Of a stretch of 51,707 nt of DNA, positions 31,728-40,801 are shown in pieces. The notes under the pieces are model-generated. The model had not been told where the DNA came from. It searched no databases and was given only the letters and a program-made list of their open reading frames with translations. This DNA comes from Coemansia sp. RSA 922 (Eukaryota; Kickxellomycota; Kickxellomycetes; Kickxellales; Kickxellaceae), in the NCBI GenBank assembly GCA_027577415.1, contig JANBQS010000032.1:1-51707 (forward strand), read 5' to 3'. Numbering within the stretch: position 1 is the first letter of the stretch; each line of letters starts with the position of its first letter. A program made the translations under genes and the position numbers.

Positions 31728-32376
31728 CATTCAGCCTGCGTACTATTCTGTCGCGATCTTGACAGCCACCAACCTGATTACTCTCCACGATCAATACAAT
31801 CTTTCATTTCTATTCTTTTCTCACATATACTTAGACTTTATTGCGAAAAAAAGTAAAGCGCCGCATGCCTTAAAAAGAACAAGGCGCTTTTGCTTTGACT
31901 TTTGTCTCTTATTAAATTTGTATTTGTATTTGTTGTTTTGTATGATTGTGAATATACAAAGCGCATGGCCCCAGTCGCACACGGAGAAATAGTGTGAGCG
32001 GGTTCCTTAAATGTCTTTGCATCTGCCATCTTCGAGGCTATGAACACAAAGTGCTCTTGGCACTTTAGGGCTATAAAAATTACCCTAAAGCGTGGCAGCC
32101 GTCGTTATCCTTAAAGATTCAAGAAAGCAGCGCGGCTTTAGCCCAAAAAATCGAATCCAATTTGTAGGCACGGCTGATCCAGTCATGATTGCATAAAATG
32201 ATGGGATCTGAAATCCGGGGTTTGATGAGCCGAAATCATGTCATGTCTTTTTCGATCGCGCGTTGAGTAAATGCGTGAAGCATTCACACTTGATATGTAT
32301 TTATACGGTGTAGGCAAGTACCGAACTGGAAAGACGTCAGTTATTATCCACTAATCAATCTGAAAGTTTTGTACTC
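31728..32376. other. Intergenic region between TIM23 and the HIRAN gene
   Basis: About 650 bp. It contains a GGCTATAAAAATTACC TATA-like element near 32069-32084, roughly 300 bp before the next ATG. No coding sequence is supported. Confidence 0.45.
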
Positions 32377-33183
32377 ATGCTTGCGTGCTACGGCCAGTTT
32401 AATGCCCTCATCGTTGGCAGGCGTTACTATGTGGCACAGACAGTGATCAACGAGCGCCTGGAATTTTTACGCGAAAAGCTTAACCCGTACGACTCTAACG
32501 CCATAGGCATCTACAGCCTGAGCAACAAAAAACTGGGACACCTGCCACGCTGGTTAGCTGCGGTTCTGGCGCGTTGCATGGATAGCGCGCAGTGCAAGCC
32601 CTGCGGAACAGTTTCAGGCGAGGGCAACGCATTCGTGACGCCGGTCCGTGTAAAGCTATATGCGCCGATTGACATGGCACCAGTTGTTCGTGGGTATCTG
32701 GGGACATACTGGCAAATGTGGGAGCTAGCGTTGCCTTCTGTTAGTTCTCTGATCAAACTTGACTGCTCAGATGTAATATTTGATGAGATACAGGATAGCC
32801 ACGACTCTAGCAGCTCAATTGACTCAGCGGATTCAAGTGACTTGGCTGGACTCGCAGACAAGGTGCACTGTGCCTTTGGCGAGCAAAAGCTTCTGGTTAT
32901 AAGTACTGTCTGGGGCTTATGCGACTGGGTCAGATACGCTAACTGTGAAAGTGGAAACAAGAGACCCAGCTGGGTTGTATATACCCGCAATGTGCCACTA
33001 AAGCTACTCGAAAGCAGCCAAGCGGTTTTTGTGAGCGTCGTTGATGCGCCTCATCTTTTGGCGCGAACTGGCAGTGTGTACTGGAGTAAAATCGCTGTAG
33101 ATAAAACAGCAATTGGAAATGACGTGTACTTGAAGTCGGCGTTTACGGCAATGCTTGATGCCAGAACCACACTTTTTGTTTAA
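32377..33183 (+). CDS. HIRAN-domain protein with a degenerate SNF2 helicase-like half
   Basis: A 268-residue protein. Residues about 8-105 form a HIRAN domain (GRRYYVAQTV, NPYDSNAIGIY, KLGHLPRWLAAVLA, with a C-terminal strand VRVKLYAPID). HIRAN in HLTF/Rad5 binds 3'-hydroxyl ssDNA ends at stalled forks. After an acidic Ser/Asp linker (about 145-165), the rest resembles part of a SNF2 ATPase lobe: LLVISTVWGLCDWVRY where motif Ia should be, and WSKIAVDKTAIGN where the DEAH-box line should be, followed by a helix like the one before motif III. No Walker A, DEAH, RING or second helicase lobe is present. I infer a shortened HLTF/Rad5-type protein that has lost ATPase activity; it may work as a DNA-end binder or be a relic. 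Confidence 0.6.
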   Translation: MLACYGQFNALIVGRRYYVAQTVINERLEFLREKLNPYDSNAIGIYSLSNKKLGHLPRWLAAVLARCMDSAQCKPCGTVSGEGNAFVTPVRVKLYAPIDMAPVVRGYLGTYWQMWELALPSVSSLIKLDCSDVIFDEIQDSHDSSSSIDSADSSDLAGLADKVHCAFGEQKLLVISTVWGLCDWVRYANCESGNKRPSWVVYTRNVPLKLLESSQAVFVSVVDAPHLLARTGSVYWSKIAVDKTAIGNDVYLKSAFTAMLDARTTLFV

Positions 33184-33317
33184 TATCAATTTACAGCAGC
33201 AAACACTGCCAATAAGATTAGTTTACTTCATCAGCAATAATAGTTTGGTGGGTTTGAAATAAATAATTATGTGTATTGAAAAATATAATCGATAGAAACA
33301 TGCTGTGTGCTGTTTAG

Positions 33318-33701
33318 CTATGAGACGGTGGCTTGGGCATAGGCTTCGGCTAAATCTTCATACTGAAGTGGCAGCAAAGCTCCGCTTACTATGCCTTCAG
33401 CCCTTGCACTTAGGTAGGGAATGCACTTTTGGTGCCACATACCAGCGACATCAGAGCTAGCGACAAGAAAGTACAAGGCTCTTTCATTAGGCGTCGCAAA
33501 TTCGGGTCCTTTCCCAGTCGAATCCATCAAAGTATACAAGTTCTTTTCCGTTGCTATAAACAACATGTCTTCTTCGGAAGCAATTCGGAGAAACGCGCCT
33601 TGAACATCACCTGCAATTTTCTGTGGTGAAAAGGTAATGTTGGTTGAATAATTCATCTTCGTACCGGGCTTGTAGACGCATTGAATGTAGGGGTGAGGCA
33701 T
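33318..33701 (-). CDS. Small-protein family member (copy Y1), 127 residues
   Basis: One of at least five related small proteins in this window; family function unknown. The frame opens at 33905, but a TATA box at 33782-33789 lies inside that extension, so I start at the ATG at 33701 (MPHPYIQCVYKPG), about 80 bases downstream of the TATA box. The start has a counterpart in the neighbouring copy (MSNLIRCVYRPG). Shared features are an N-terminal CVY[KR]PG, a middle acidic stretch before a hydrophobic strand (MLFIATEKNLY), the core YFLVASSDVAGMW, and a C-terminal EDLAEAY. There is no signal peptide or membrane helix. Confidence 0.6.
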   Translation of the reverse strand: MPHPYIQCVYKPGTKMNYSTNITFSPQKIAGDVQGAFLRIASEEDMLFIATEKNLYTLMDSTGKGPEFATPNERALYFLVASSDVAGMWHQKCIPYLSARAEGIVSGALLPLQYEDLAEAYAQATVS

Positions 33702-34235
33702 GGTACCAAGAAGCAAAGTAGTGAGAAAAATATGAGGACAGAGAGCTAAAGTGGGAATAGCAATAGGATCGGCGAACCTGTGTTTTATAGCTCCCATGGT
33801 CTTAGGTGGGGGGAAGATACTCGCTTGACTGGAGTGACAAATCTTCTTTGAAGTAACAGTCAAAGGGGGCATTTCTTCTTCTCTAGTGGTCGCAGTCATT
33901 GGCAAAGAAAATCACGCTCACTGGACAAATGATCACGTGGCTGCTTCGGGATTTTTTTGAAAGAATGTGCCCAAAGGTTCATTATGACGACGGCCAGCTC
34001 TAGAGCTTAATCGTTCAATTATATCACACTTTGGGGGCATTGGTGGTAAGATATGCTACTTTATGCTTAGCAACGTAAACTTTAAAACTGGAATAAATTT
34101 ATTATATATAAGTGCAATCATACAATGAAATTGAACTATATTGGCAAAGGCTGGGTCGAGTACAAACTACCACGCGTCTTTGGTATCATGTTCTTGGGAC
34201 CTCACTCGCGAACATGGCAATTAGTTTGCTATGCC
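33702..34235 (-). promoter_or_regulatory. Promoter of copy Y1 and gap to copy Y2
   Basis: TATAAAAC at 33782-33789 (minus strand) lies 81 bases before the Y1 ATG. The rest of the gap up to the next copy is AT-rich with no gene. Confidence 0.5.
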
Positions 34236-34611
34236 CTACCCCTGTGTTGACTTTGTGTAGGCTTCGTTCAGATCTTCAAACTGAAAATGGAGTCCGCTTC
34301 CATCGCTGATTTCAACTGCCCTTTCCTTCAGGAGTGGAAGGCACTTATCCCTCCAAGTAACTGCTTCATCGGGCGTGGCAACTAGAAAGTATTGGGCTTG
34401 CTTCAGGGCTTCCGCGTCCGGGTATATTTCATATTGACTAAACATCGAAACCAGGTGGTTTTCCGTAACAAGGTAAAGATCGTACTCGCTGATGGTGTTC
34501 CTGAAGACCTGGTCAACATCTTGAATAATTTTTTTTAGCTGGGGAGGTAACATTTGTAGAAAAGTTTTTCTTGCTTCCGGGTCTGTATACACAGCGAATT
34601 AGGTTTGACAT
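34236..34611 (-). pseudogene. Small-protein family member (copy Y2), apparently frameshifted
   Basis: A tandem paralogue of the neighbouring 127-residue gene. The ATG at 34609-34611 opens MSNLIRCVYRPGSKKNFSTN, which aligns with the start of Y1, but this frame stops after about 32 codons. The rest of the homology (IIQDVDQVF, QYFLVATPDEAVTW, FEDLNEAY) is in another frame that has no ATG at its beginning. The shift falls near 34548-34560, where the alignment with Y1 needs a loss of two bases. Either the copy is dead or the assembly has an error here. Its TATA box (34695-34702) is intact. Confidence 0.6.
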
Positions 34612-34694
34612 GGTATTTGGAAACTAAAGCTGGGCTGAGAAAGAATAGTGAGGGCAGTGTGAGAAATACTTAGTGGAGTGTGCGGCAAGCACCT

Positions 34695-34702
34695 ATTTTA
34701 TA
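34695..34702 (-). promoter_or_regulatory. TATA box of copy Y2
   Basis: TATAAAAT on the minus strand, 84 bases before the Y2 ATG, the same spacing as in Y1. Confidence 0.55.
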
Positions 34703-35389
34703 GCACCATTGCGTCAACCTCAAGCTCATAGCAGTCAGACACTTTTTGATCTCGTGAGATTGAAAGCTGATTCACCTTTTTTTATATTTCCTTGAGCTTG
34801 TAAGCCATGTGATGTGTTCAGCTGGCGCGTGCCATTTCCAGTCAACGGCCACTGCTAAAAATGGCAAACACCACGTTGCGTTGTGACATTGAAGCAAGGT
34901 TGATTGCACAGAATCCTTGAGTGAAATCGGCCGATTCAGAGCCATACTAGCCTGGGATCGGGCTTTGGGGGGTTGTCTCGAAATCTGGTGTGGGCAAATA
35001 GGCTGGGAAAATCTTAATTCAGGCGCATATGTCAAATTACTGATCTGTCTAATTAGTACTTGCTTTTGGAGCGCTGGTTTATTCAAGCGCATACAGGGCC
35101 GGGTACTCCCAAGACTAGACCAGTGCCGAAATGTGGCCAAGAGAAAACTTAAAAGGCGCCATTTTCGCCGATTGCTGAGGCTTTTCCATGCCTTGCCGTC
35201 GGATATAATGGTGGCACATTTCCCATCGAAAAACAACGAGTAGCTTAGTGTGACTACCCACAAGAGTTTAGAATTGAGACCTCTAATTAAACTAGTAGTG
35301 CCGAGATGGCGTGTTTAATAGTCATGCAGTTGTCACTCACACATATCTATATATACACCACATTTTTTTTCCTTCGAGAAAGACATTAA
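34703..35389. other. Intergenic region upstream of the ataxin-10 gene
   Basis: Two opposite frames of about 110-160 codons overlap between 34772 and 35263. Neither begins with ATG and neither shows a domain. A CTATATATACACC TATA-like run at about 35347-35359 lies about 35 bp ahead of the ataxin-10 start. Confidence 0.4.
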
Positions 35390-36898
35390 ATGGAGCAGAA
35401 CGAGTCTATCGAGCATGTCAGACAGCTTCGCCAAGAGTGCGCCGAGTACCGACAACGATCACCACACCCCTCACGACCGCACCTCAGCGCTTCAGTTGGC
35501 TTGACAACGTGGCTCGATGTGCACAGACTGTTTGAGTCGCTAAAAGTCAGTCCAGTAGATATCGCCAGCGATGTGGAAGATCCCTTGCTTGCCCTTCAAG
35601 CAGAAGGACTGACCGACTTGTGTTTGTATGTGCGCAATACCGCAGCAATGGACAATACAAATCAGGACGTGGCTAGCAGTGCTGGCATCGTCGGCGACGT
35701 CAGACGGACTATCTCAGACATGGTACAGCACGAGATATCATGCTCCGAGGCAATGCGTTGCGTCACTGTATCTGCGCAGGCATTGTCAAACTTGGTCACA
35801 GGAAATCGCAAGCTTCAACAGTCTCTTGTAGAACAGGAGCTGACTACAAGTGTGTCGGTTTTTGACACTGTATTTTGCTACCTACTGTCCTCGATATGCA
35901 GTCAGACCAATACTGCCGGCCTGGTCCTGCTGTTGAACTGCTTAAAGGACAACTCTGACGCTATTGCGCTACTCTGCGACACAGAGGCGGGTCGCTTGAT
36001 CGCCAACAAAGTCGGCGTGCTGTTTGGCGACAACGAGAACGACGAGTCGGATACCAAGACGATGCTGTATGTGATACTGAGCCAGATCATCGAGTGCGGT
36101 AAGCTTGACATGTTACTGGGCGGAGAGTCAGAGATGCCTGTGTACGGCTATTTGGACGCCCTGGCAGTGTACTGCAACGAGCATAGCACTGACGCAGAGT
36201 ACGAAAAGGTCATCAGCAAGGGCTTGATAGCAGCGCTGACCCGTGTACTTTCAAAGTCGCGTGCTGTGCTGGTAGACTCCTGGGAAGATACTGCCGATGC
36301 ACAATCACTCGAGCAGGATACCATCGGTAACTTTGACCTAGAGGACGTAATGGATGCTCATCGCTGCCTGACAGCAATTGTGTCTATTCTCGGCACTATT
36401 ACGACCGATGGAAGCGCGGGTATCATCGACTGGCTTTTGGAGTGCGAGACGATACACATGGTAATAGCGCTACTTGGGCTGCTTAGCAAGCACCTGCCTC
36501 GGATCGAAACAGCGCAAGAACGCCAGCACAATTTGCCAACGAGCGGCGCCGACTCAGACAACGCCGAATCGGTCAAGCGCTTGTTTATGTTCAAGTGCGA
36601 TCTCATCAGAATAATCGGCAACATTGGGCACACAAGCACTGCCGCTCAGGACTTGGTGCGCGAGCTGGGCGGTCTATCGCTGGTGCTGGACCACATGAAG
36701 ATCGACGACAATCATCCTTTCATTAAGGAGTACGCCATAGTAGCACTGAAGGGCCTGCTCCACAACAACCGCGCTAGCCAGGACTTTGTGCGCGAAATGA
36801 ACGTCATCGAGGCGGCTCAGAACCCAGAGCTAGCCAAGGCAGGCTTGCAGGCCTTTGTAAACGACGACGGCCATGTGTCAGTCAAGCGTGCCATGTAA
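35390..36898 (+). CDS. CTR86: Ataxin-10 / Ctr86 homologue
   Basis: A 502-residue armadillo-like alpha-helical protein. The C-terminal ataxin-10 domain (about residues 400-500) is recognisable: FKCDLIRIIGNIGHTS, LGGLSLVLDHMKIDDNHPF, IKEYAIVALKGLLHNN and the closing QDFVREMNVIEA. Earlier helices such as ALSNLVTGNRKLQQSLVEQ also fit the ARM-like repeats. Family members are cytoplasmic; the animal protein is linked to cytokinesis and the yeast protein is essential, with a poorly defined role. The ATG at 35390 follows directly on an AT-rich leader. Acidic loops (GDNENDESDTK, SWEDTADAQSLEQD) separate helices. Confidence 0.88.
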   Translation: MEQNESIEHVRQLRQECAEYRQRSPHPSRPHLSASVGLTTWLDVHRLFESLKVSPVDIASDVEDPLLALQAEGLTDLCLYVRNTAAMDNTNQDVASSAGIVGDVRRTISDMVQHEISCSEAMRCVTVSAQALSNLVTGNRKLQQSLVEQELTTSVSVFDTVFCYLLSSICSQTNTAGLVLLLNCLKDNSDAIALLCDTEAGRLIANKVGVLFGDNENDESDTKTMLYVILSQIIECGKLDMLLGGESEMPVYGYLDALAVYCNEHSTDAEYEKVISKGLIAALTRVLSKSRAVLVDSWEDTADAQSLEQDTIGNFDLEDVMDAHRCLTAIVSILGTITTDGSAGIIDWLLECETIHMVIALLGLLSKHLPRIETAQERQHNLPTSGADSDNAESVKRLFMFKCDLIRIIGNIGHTSTAAQDLVRELGGLSLVLDHMKIDDNHPFIKEYAIVALKGLLHNNRASQDFVREMNVIEAAQNPELAKAGLQAFVNDDGHVSVKRAM

Positions 36899-37081
36899 GA
36901 TACAAAGCCCGAACATATTTAATTTCTTGATTAAATCTATCTGGATATATACAGTTTCAATTTTTAGCTTTGAAAAAAGTTTTTGGCACCTTGCTTTTTT
37001 CCAAATTTTTACACATTTGGCTTTACAAACTATATAGCTATTCTTTTTTTTTATTACCTCTGATACCCCCTAAAAACAGCC

Positions 37082-38119
37082 ATGGCTTTGGAGGACCGCA
37101 ATCGCGTTGTAATTCTGGAGGACCGCGTTGAGAACTTCTCGGGCGCAGAGTTCCCACTGAGCTTTGACACCGAGCTTCCGTCGCGCAGCTTGGAGGACCT
37201 GAAGAACACGCTTGATATCAAGATCGTTCACATCACGCCTACAGAGATGGAGTTTGACTTGATCGGTGTAGACGCCTCGATTGCAAACGCTCTGCGGCGC
37301 ATTTTGTTGGCCGAAATCCCTACCATGGCTATCGAGACAGTGTACATGATTAACAACACGGGCATTGTACAGGACGAGGTTCTGGCGCACCGCCTGGGCC
37401 TTGTACCGATTATGGCGGACCCGCAGGACTTTAACTGGAAGCAGCCTGAGGATCCACCGACCGATCAAAACACGATCGTATTCAAGATGACGGTGGAATG
37501 CTTGCATAATCGAAGTGCCGCGACCGACGAGACTGATCCAAACAAATTATACATAAACAGCTCGGTGTTTAGCAGCCAGCTGGTCTGGGATCCCAAGGGC
37601 GACCAGGCGACGAGATTTGCTGACAGGCCCATCAAGCCGATCCACGACGATATTCTCATCACAAAGCTGCGCCCAGGCCAACTGATCGACTGCGAGATAC
37701 ACTGTCAGAAGGGTGTTGGCAAAGACCACGCAAAATTCTCTCCCGTGGCTACCGCCTCATACAGGCTGCTGCCTGAGATCCAGATACTCGAGGATATTAC
37801 CGGCGATGACGCCGAGCTGTTCCGTAAATGCTTCCCGCCGGGTGTGGTCGAAGTCGTCAACGAGGGTGGCGTGAAGAAGGCCAAGGTCGTTAATGCGCGC
37901 AAGGACACAGTCAGTCGCGAGGTTCTCCGCCACAAGGAGTTTGAAGGCAAGGTGCGTCTGACTCGTGTACGCGATCACTTTATCTTCAACGTAGAGTCTA
38001 CTGGTGCTATTCCGCCTGAGACCTTGGTCAGCAGGGCGCTAGATGTCCTTATGGAAAAGTGCGACATTTCCAAGGCTGCGCTGGCAAAGGCGATCAAGGG
38101 CGACATGTCTGACGAGTAG
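37082..38119 (+). CDS. RPC40: RNA polymerase I and III shared subunit AC40
   Basis: A 345-residue alpha-like subunit (POLR1C/RPAC1) that pairs with AC19 to nucleate assembly of Pol I and Pol III. The dimerisation domain has the hallmark NALRRILLAEIPTMAIETV (about residues 74-92) and VLAHRLGLVPI, followed by the insertion domain and the second half of the alpha-like fold (LRPGQLIDCEIHCQKGVGKDH, KFSPVATASYRLLP). The length matches the yeast protein (335). The start MALEDRNRVV lies after a pyrimidine-rich leader. It ends 81 bp from the convergent ERG8 stop. Confidence 0.95.
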   Translation: MALEDRNRVVILEDRVENFSGAEFPLSFDTELPSRSLEDLKNTLDIKIVHITPTEMEFDLIGVDASIANALRRILLAEIPTMAIETVYMINNTGIVQDEVLAHRLGLVPIMADPQDFNWKQPEDPPTDQNTIVFKMTVECLHNRSAATDETDPNKLYINSSVFSSQLVWDPKGDQATRFADRPIKPIHDDILITKLRPGQLIDCEIHCQKGVGKDHAKFSPVATASYRLLPEIQILEDITGDDAELFRKCFPPGVVEVVNEGGVKKAKVVNARKDTVSREVLRHKEFEGKVRLTRVRDHFIFNVESTGAIPPETLVSRALDVLMEKCDISKAALAKAIKGDMSDE

Positions 38120-38200
38120 TTATGAAGAAAAAAAGAACCGTGTTACAATTAGAGTCCTTGATATGCTTTGTATAGATGTGCTAAAGAAGACAACGAAGGT

Positions 38201-39736
38201 TTAGAGATGTGAGGTTATTTCTGGATATGCTGCTACGTCTAGTATGCACACGCCGCCCGACGCTTGGTTGGCAAGCAGTGGGCCAACGCTCATCTCCTCC
38301 CACGACGACCACACGTCCTCTACGGCGCGACTGGCAGCTGGGCTAAGTGTCACGCAGAATATCGCGTCATAGCCTCCAGCGCCTGGAACGGCAGCCATGC
38401 ACACGCCAGGAACTTCCATACAGGCGTCCAGCAAGCGCGTTTGCTTTAGGGGCTCGATCGGCACTTGCGCATGCTCGCCAAGCTGCCTCTGGAGGGCCCG
38501 CACATCCAGAGTAGCTTCAACCAGCTCAGCAAGTAGCCTGTGAGTCTGGCTGTTGGGTAGCCCAGGCGCGCTCTTCCACTCTGAGCTCCTGTGCTTGGCG
38601 CACCAGTCGAGAGCAGTGTCGTAGTCGACTCCATCGGCGGTAAATGCCTCGTTGAGTTGGTCCCAGATTAAGCGAATACGAGTGTTTGCCGCATTAAGCT
38701 TGCTCCACAGGTCGCTGGCTTCTTTAGGACTGGCCTTTTGCCACTGCAGCACCTTTTTCACCATGCTCGGAGTGTTGCTGCCAGCATCTACATCGGCAAG
38801 TCTCAGCACTAGTCGTGGTGGAATGGATACTGGCGTGACGTCGCTGTTCCACCCGGGATTGTCTGGCGAGGTCGCTTGCTTGATATCCTCGATGCTGCTG
38901 CATTCGGCCATGGCGGTTTCCAGAACAGCCGGCGAGAATCGGCGGTAGACGTGTGACCCGTACACGGCAGCAGAGACATCGAAGCCGGAGCCAACCTTGC
39001 CTTGCGCCAGACAGTGCGCGTACTGGGCTATGTTGTGAATGAGCTTTCGGCTACGCACTTGACTAAGCTCACCACCGCGCCCAGATTGCAAATCGCCGTG
39101 GCTGACGACGCCAAAGTGCACCAAGATGGCAGCTACTAGCGAGGATACCATGGCGGCCGAGCTCCCCAGCCCAGTCTTGTGGACATTGGCCAGCGTCGTT
39201 CCAGTCTCACACATGCGTGGCAGGCTGCGTAGCGACTCTGAGCTAAGGCCAGCGCCTAGCTTGGCTAAGGTCTCGCGCTGCGAGTAAAAGTCATTGTCGG
39301 CAGATAGGACAATCTTCAGTCCCCGGCGCCCAGCGCAACCAGCCGCACAGCCAGCCGTGAGATCTTGCACCTTGCCAGGCGCATACGCGTTGGCCAGTCC
39401 CAGCGTAGACTTGAGCACTACTTGCACAAAATTGTTCGAGCCGCCGTCGGCGCTATCTAACTGTGTGAGCGTGCTGGACTTTGTGTTGTAAGAGTACTTC
39501 CACCAGGCAGATGTGAACTGGGGCGAAACGACAAAGATCGGTACGTCGCTCTTGCTTAAAGAATCGACGCCAGGAAAGTCGAGCACCTGTGTCTGCACGG
39601 CAGCGTAGAGGCAGGCATCGGTTCCGACCACCAGACCGCTATAGGCGTGCTCCAGTACGAGGTAGCCACCAACGACAAGCACCTTCCCGGGCGCAGAGGC
39701 CAGCGTTACGGCATTGTCGAGCGACGGTTGAGTCAT
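38201..39736 (-). CDS. ERG8: Phosphomevalonate kinase
   Basis: A GHMP kinase of 511 residues that converts mevalonate-5-phosphate to the diphosphate in the isoprenoid/ergosterol pathway. It shows the N-terminal SAPGKVLVVGGYLVLE (residues about 14-30), the Gly-rich ATP-binding loop KTGLGSSAAMVSSL (about 190-203), GKVGSGFDVSAAVYGS and a C-terminal AVPGAGGYDAIF motif 3. Length and motif order match fungal Erg8. The ATG at 39736 is only 198 bp from the divergent COQ11 start. Confidence 0.95.
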   Translation of the reverse strand: MTQPSLDNAVTLASAPGKVLVVGGYLVLEHAYSGLVVGTDACLYAAVQTQVLDFPGVDSLSKSDVPIFVVSPQFTSAWWKYSYNTKSSTLTQLDSADGGSNNFVQVVLKSTLGLANAYAPGKVQDLTAGCAAGCAGRRGLKIVLSADNDFYSQRETLAKLGAGLSSESLRSLPRMCETGTTLANVHKTGLGSSAAMVSSLVAAILVHFGVVSHGDLQSGRGGELSQVRSRKLIHNIAQYAHCLAQGKVGSGFDVSAAVYGSHVYRRFSPAVLETAMAECSSIEDIKQATSPDNPGWNSDVTPVSIPPRLVLRLADVDAGSNTPSMVKKVLQWQKASPKEASDLWSKLNAANTRIRLIWDQLNEAFTADGVDYDTALDWCAKHRSSEWKSAPGLPNSQTHRLLAELVEATLDVRALQRQLGEHAQVPIEPLKQTRLLDACMEVPGVCMAAVPGAGGYDAIFCVTLSPAASRAVEDVWSSWEEMSVGPLLANQASGGVCILDVAAYPEITSHL

Positions 39737-39934
39737 TGGAATAGAGATGAATTACTGAATTTTAGTGAAGGAGGATAAACAAAAAAGAAAAAACAGGCAT
39801 GAACCGAAGGAGAAAGTCTACATCAATCCTGCCTGTTTTGTACACCCTCACCCTCTTCCTCTTTTCATGCTTCGGACCTTTGAATATTCTTGCTTCTATT
39901 AAAGGCGAATTCACGCACTCTTAACCTTTATTAA
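39737..39934. promoter_or_regulatory. Bidirectional promoter between ERG8 and COQ11
   Basis: A 198-bp spacer between two divergent ATGs. It holds pyrimidine-rich sequence (CCCTCACCCTCTTCCTC) and an A-rich tract on the ERG8 side. No clear TATA box. Confidence 0.5.
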
Positions 39935-40714
39935 ATGAGCGCTGCTCAGAAACTGTTTGTAGTAGGTGGATCCGGGTTCTTGGGCCAGGCGATCTGCCAT
40001 AGCGCACTTGCTCGAGGCTGGGAGGTTCTTAGCCTGAGTCGCCATGGCGCACCTAACAAGATCCTAGTCCGCGATGCCAGCGGCAACCCGGCTGCTGACC
40101 GCGTCAAGTGGATCCGAGGCGACGCGCTGGAACCCGATTCCTTTCGAGAGCATCTGGCTGGGTGCACGGCTGTCGTTCATACCGTAGGCGTACTGATGGA
40201 GAGTGATTACAAAAAGATGGTCAACATGGGATCCGCCTCAAGATCCTCTCACGGATCAGCTACATACGAGCGTGCTAATCGCGATACAGCGCTATCCGTG
40301 GCACGCGTAGCAAGGACCATCCAAGGCCTAGACACGTTTGTGTACATATCGGCCAGCGATGTTTTGCCTCTGGTGAGCTCGAGGTACATATCTACCAAAC
40401 GCGAGGCTGAGAGCGAGCTGCTGGAGCACAAGGATCGCATGCGGCCTATCATCTTGCGGCCGGGATTTATGTTCTCGTCGGCGCGCCCTGTCTCGCTCCC
40501 TATTGCAGCAGGTCTCTCCATATACAATACCTTGTACCATCGCACGCCCGCTGGATGTCTCCTCAAGCATACGCCGTTTGCAAAGGCTGCCAGCCCCGCC
40601 TTGCGCCGCGAGGTGGTTGCCAGCGCTATAACCAACGCCATCGACGACCCTCGGATCTCGGGCGTACTGGGAATCGCTGACATTGAGCGTATCGGCAACA
40701 CGAGGGTGCTATAA
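39935..40714 (+). CDS. COQ11: Coq11-like atypical short-chain dehydrogenase (ubiquinone synthesis)
   Basis: A 259-residue mitochondrial NAD(P)-binding protein of the NDUFA9/Coq11 (yeast YLR290C) group, associated with the CoQ synthome. It has the Rossmann start KLFVVGGSGFLGQAICHSAL (residues 6-25), VKWIRGDALEPDSF, TAVVHTVGVL, a YISTK Tyr-x3-Lys signature near 150 and RPIILRPGFMFSS. The N-terminus is short with no strong presequence; the Rossmann fold begins almost at once, as in the yeast protein. It converges on TRM6 with 87 bp between stops. Confidence 0.87.
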   Translation: MSAAQKLFVVGGSGFLGQAICHSALARGWEVLSLSRHGAPNKILVRDASGNPAADRVKWIRGDALEPDSFREHLAGCTAVVHTVGVLMESDYKKMVNMGSASRSSHGSATYERANRDTALSVARVARTIQGLDTFVYISASDVLPLVSSRYISTKREAESELLEHKDRMRPIILRPGFMFSSARPVSLPIAAGLSIYNTLYHRTPAGCLLKHTPFAKAASPALRREVVASAITNAIDDPRISGVLGIADIERIGNTRVL

Positions 40715-40801
40715 ACGAAATTTTTTTATCTATTGCGCTCTACATTGAACATAGCTAAACATTAAAAAAAAGTCATATGAACTGGATATCTGAGATACTG
40801 T

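Noticed and set aside
34772..35263. Overlapping frames on both strands upstream of the ataxin-10 gene
   Set aside because: Both begin without ATG, show no domain and contradict each other; no splice support.
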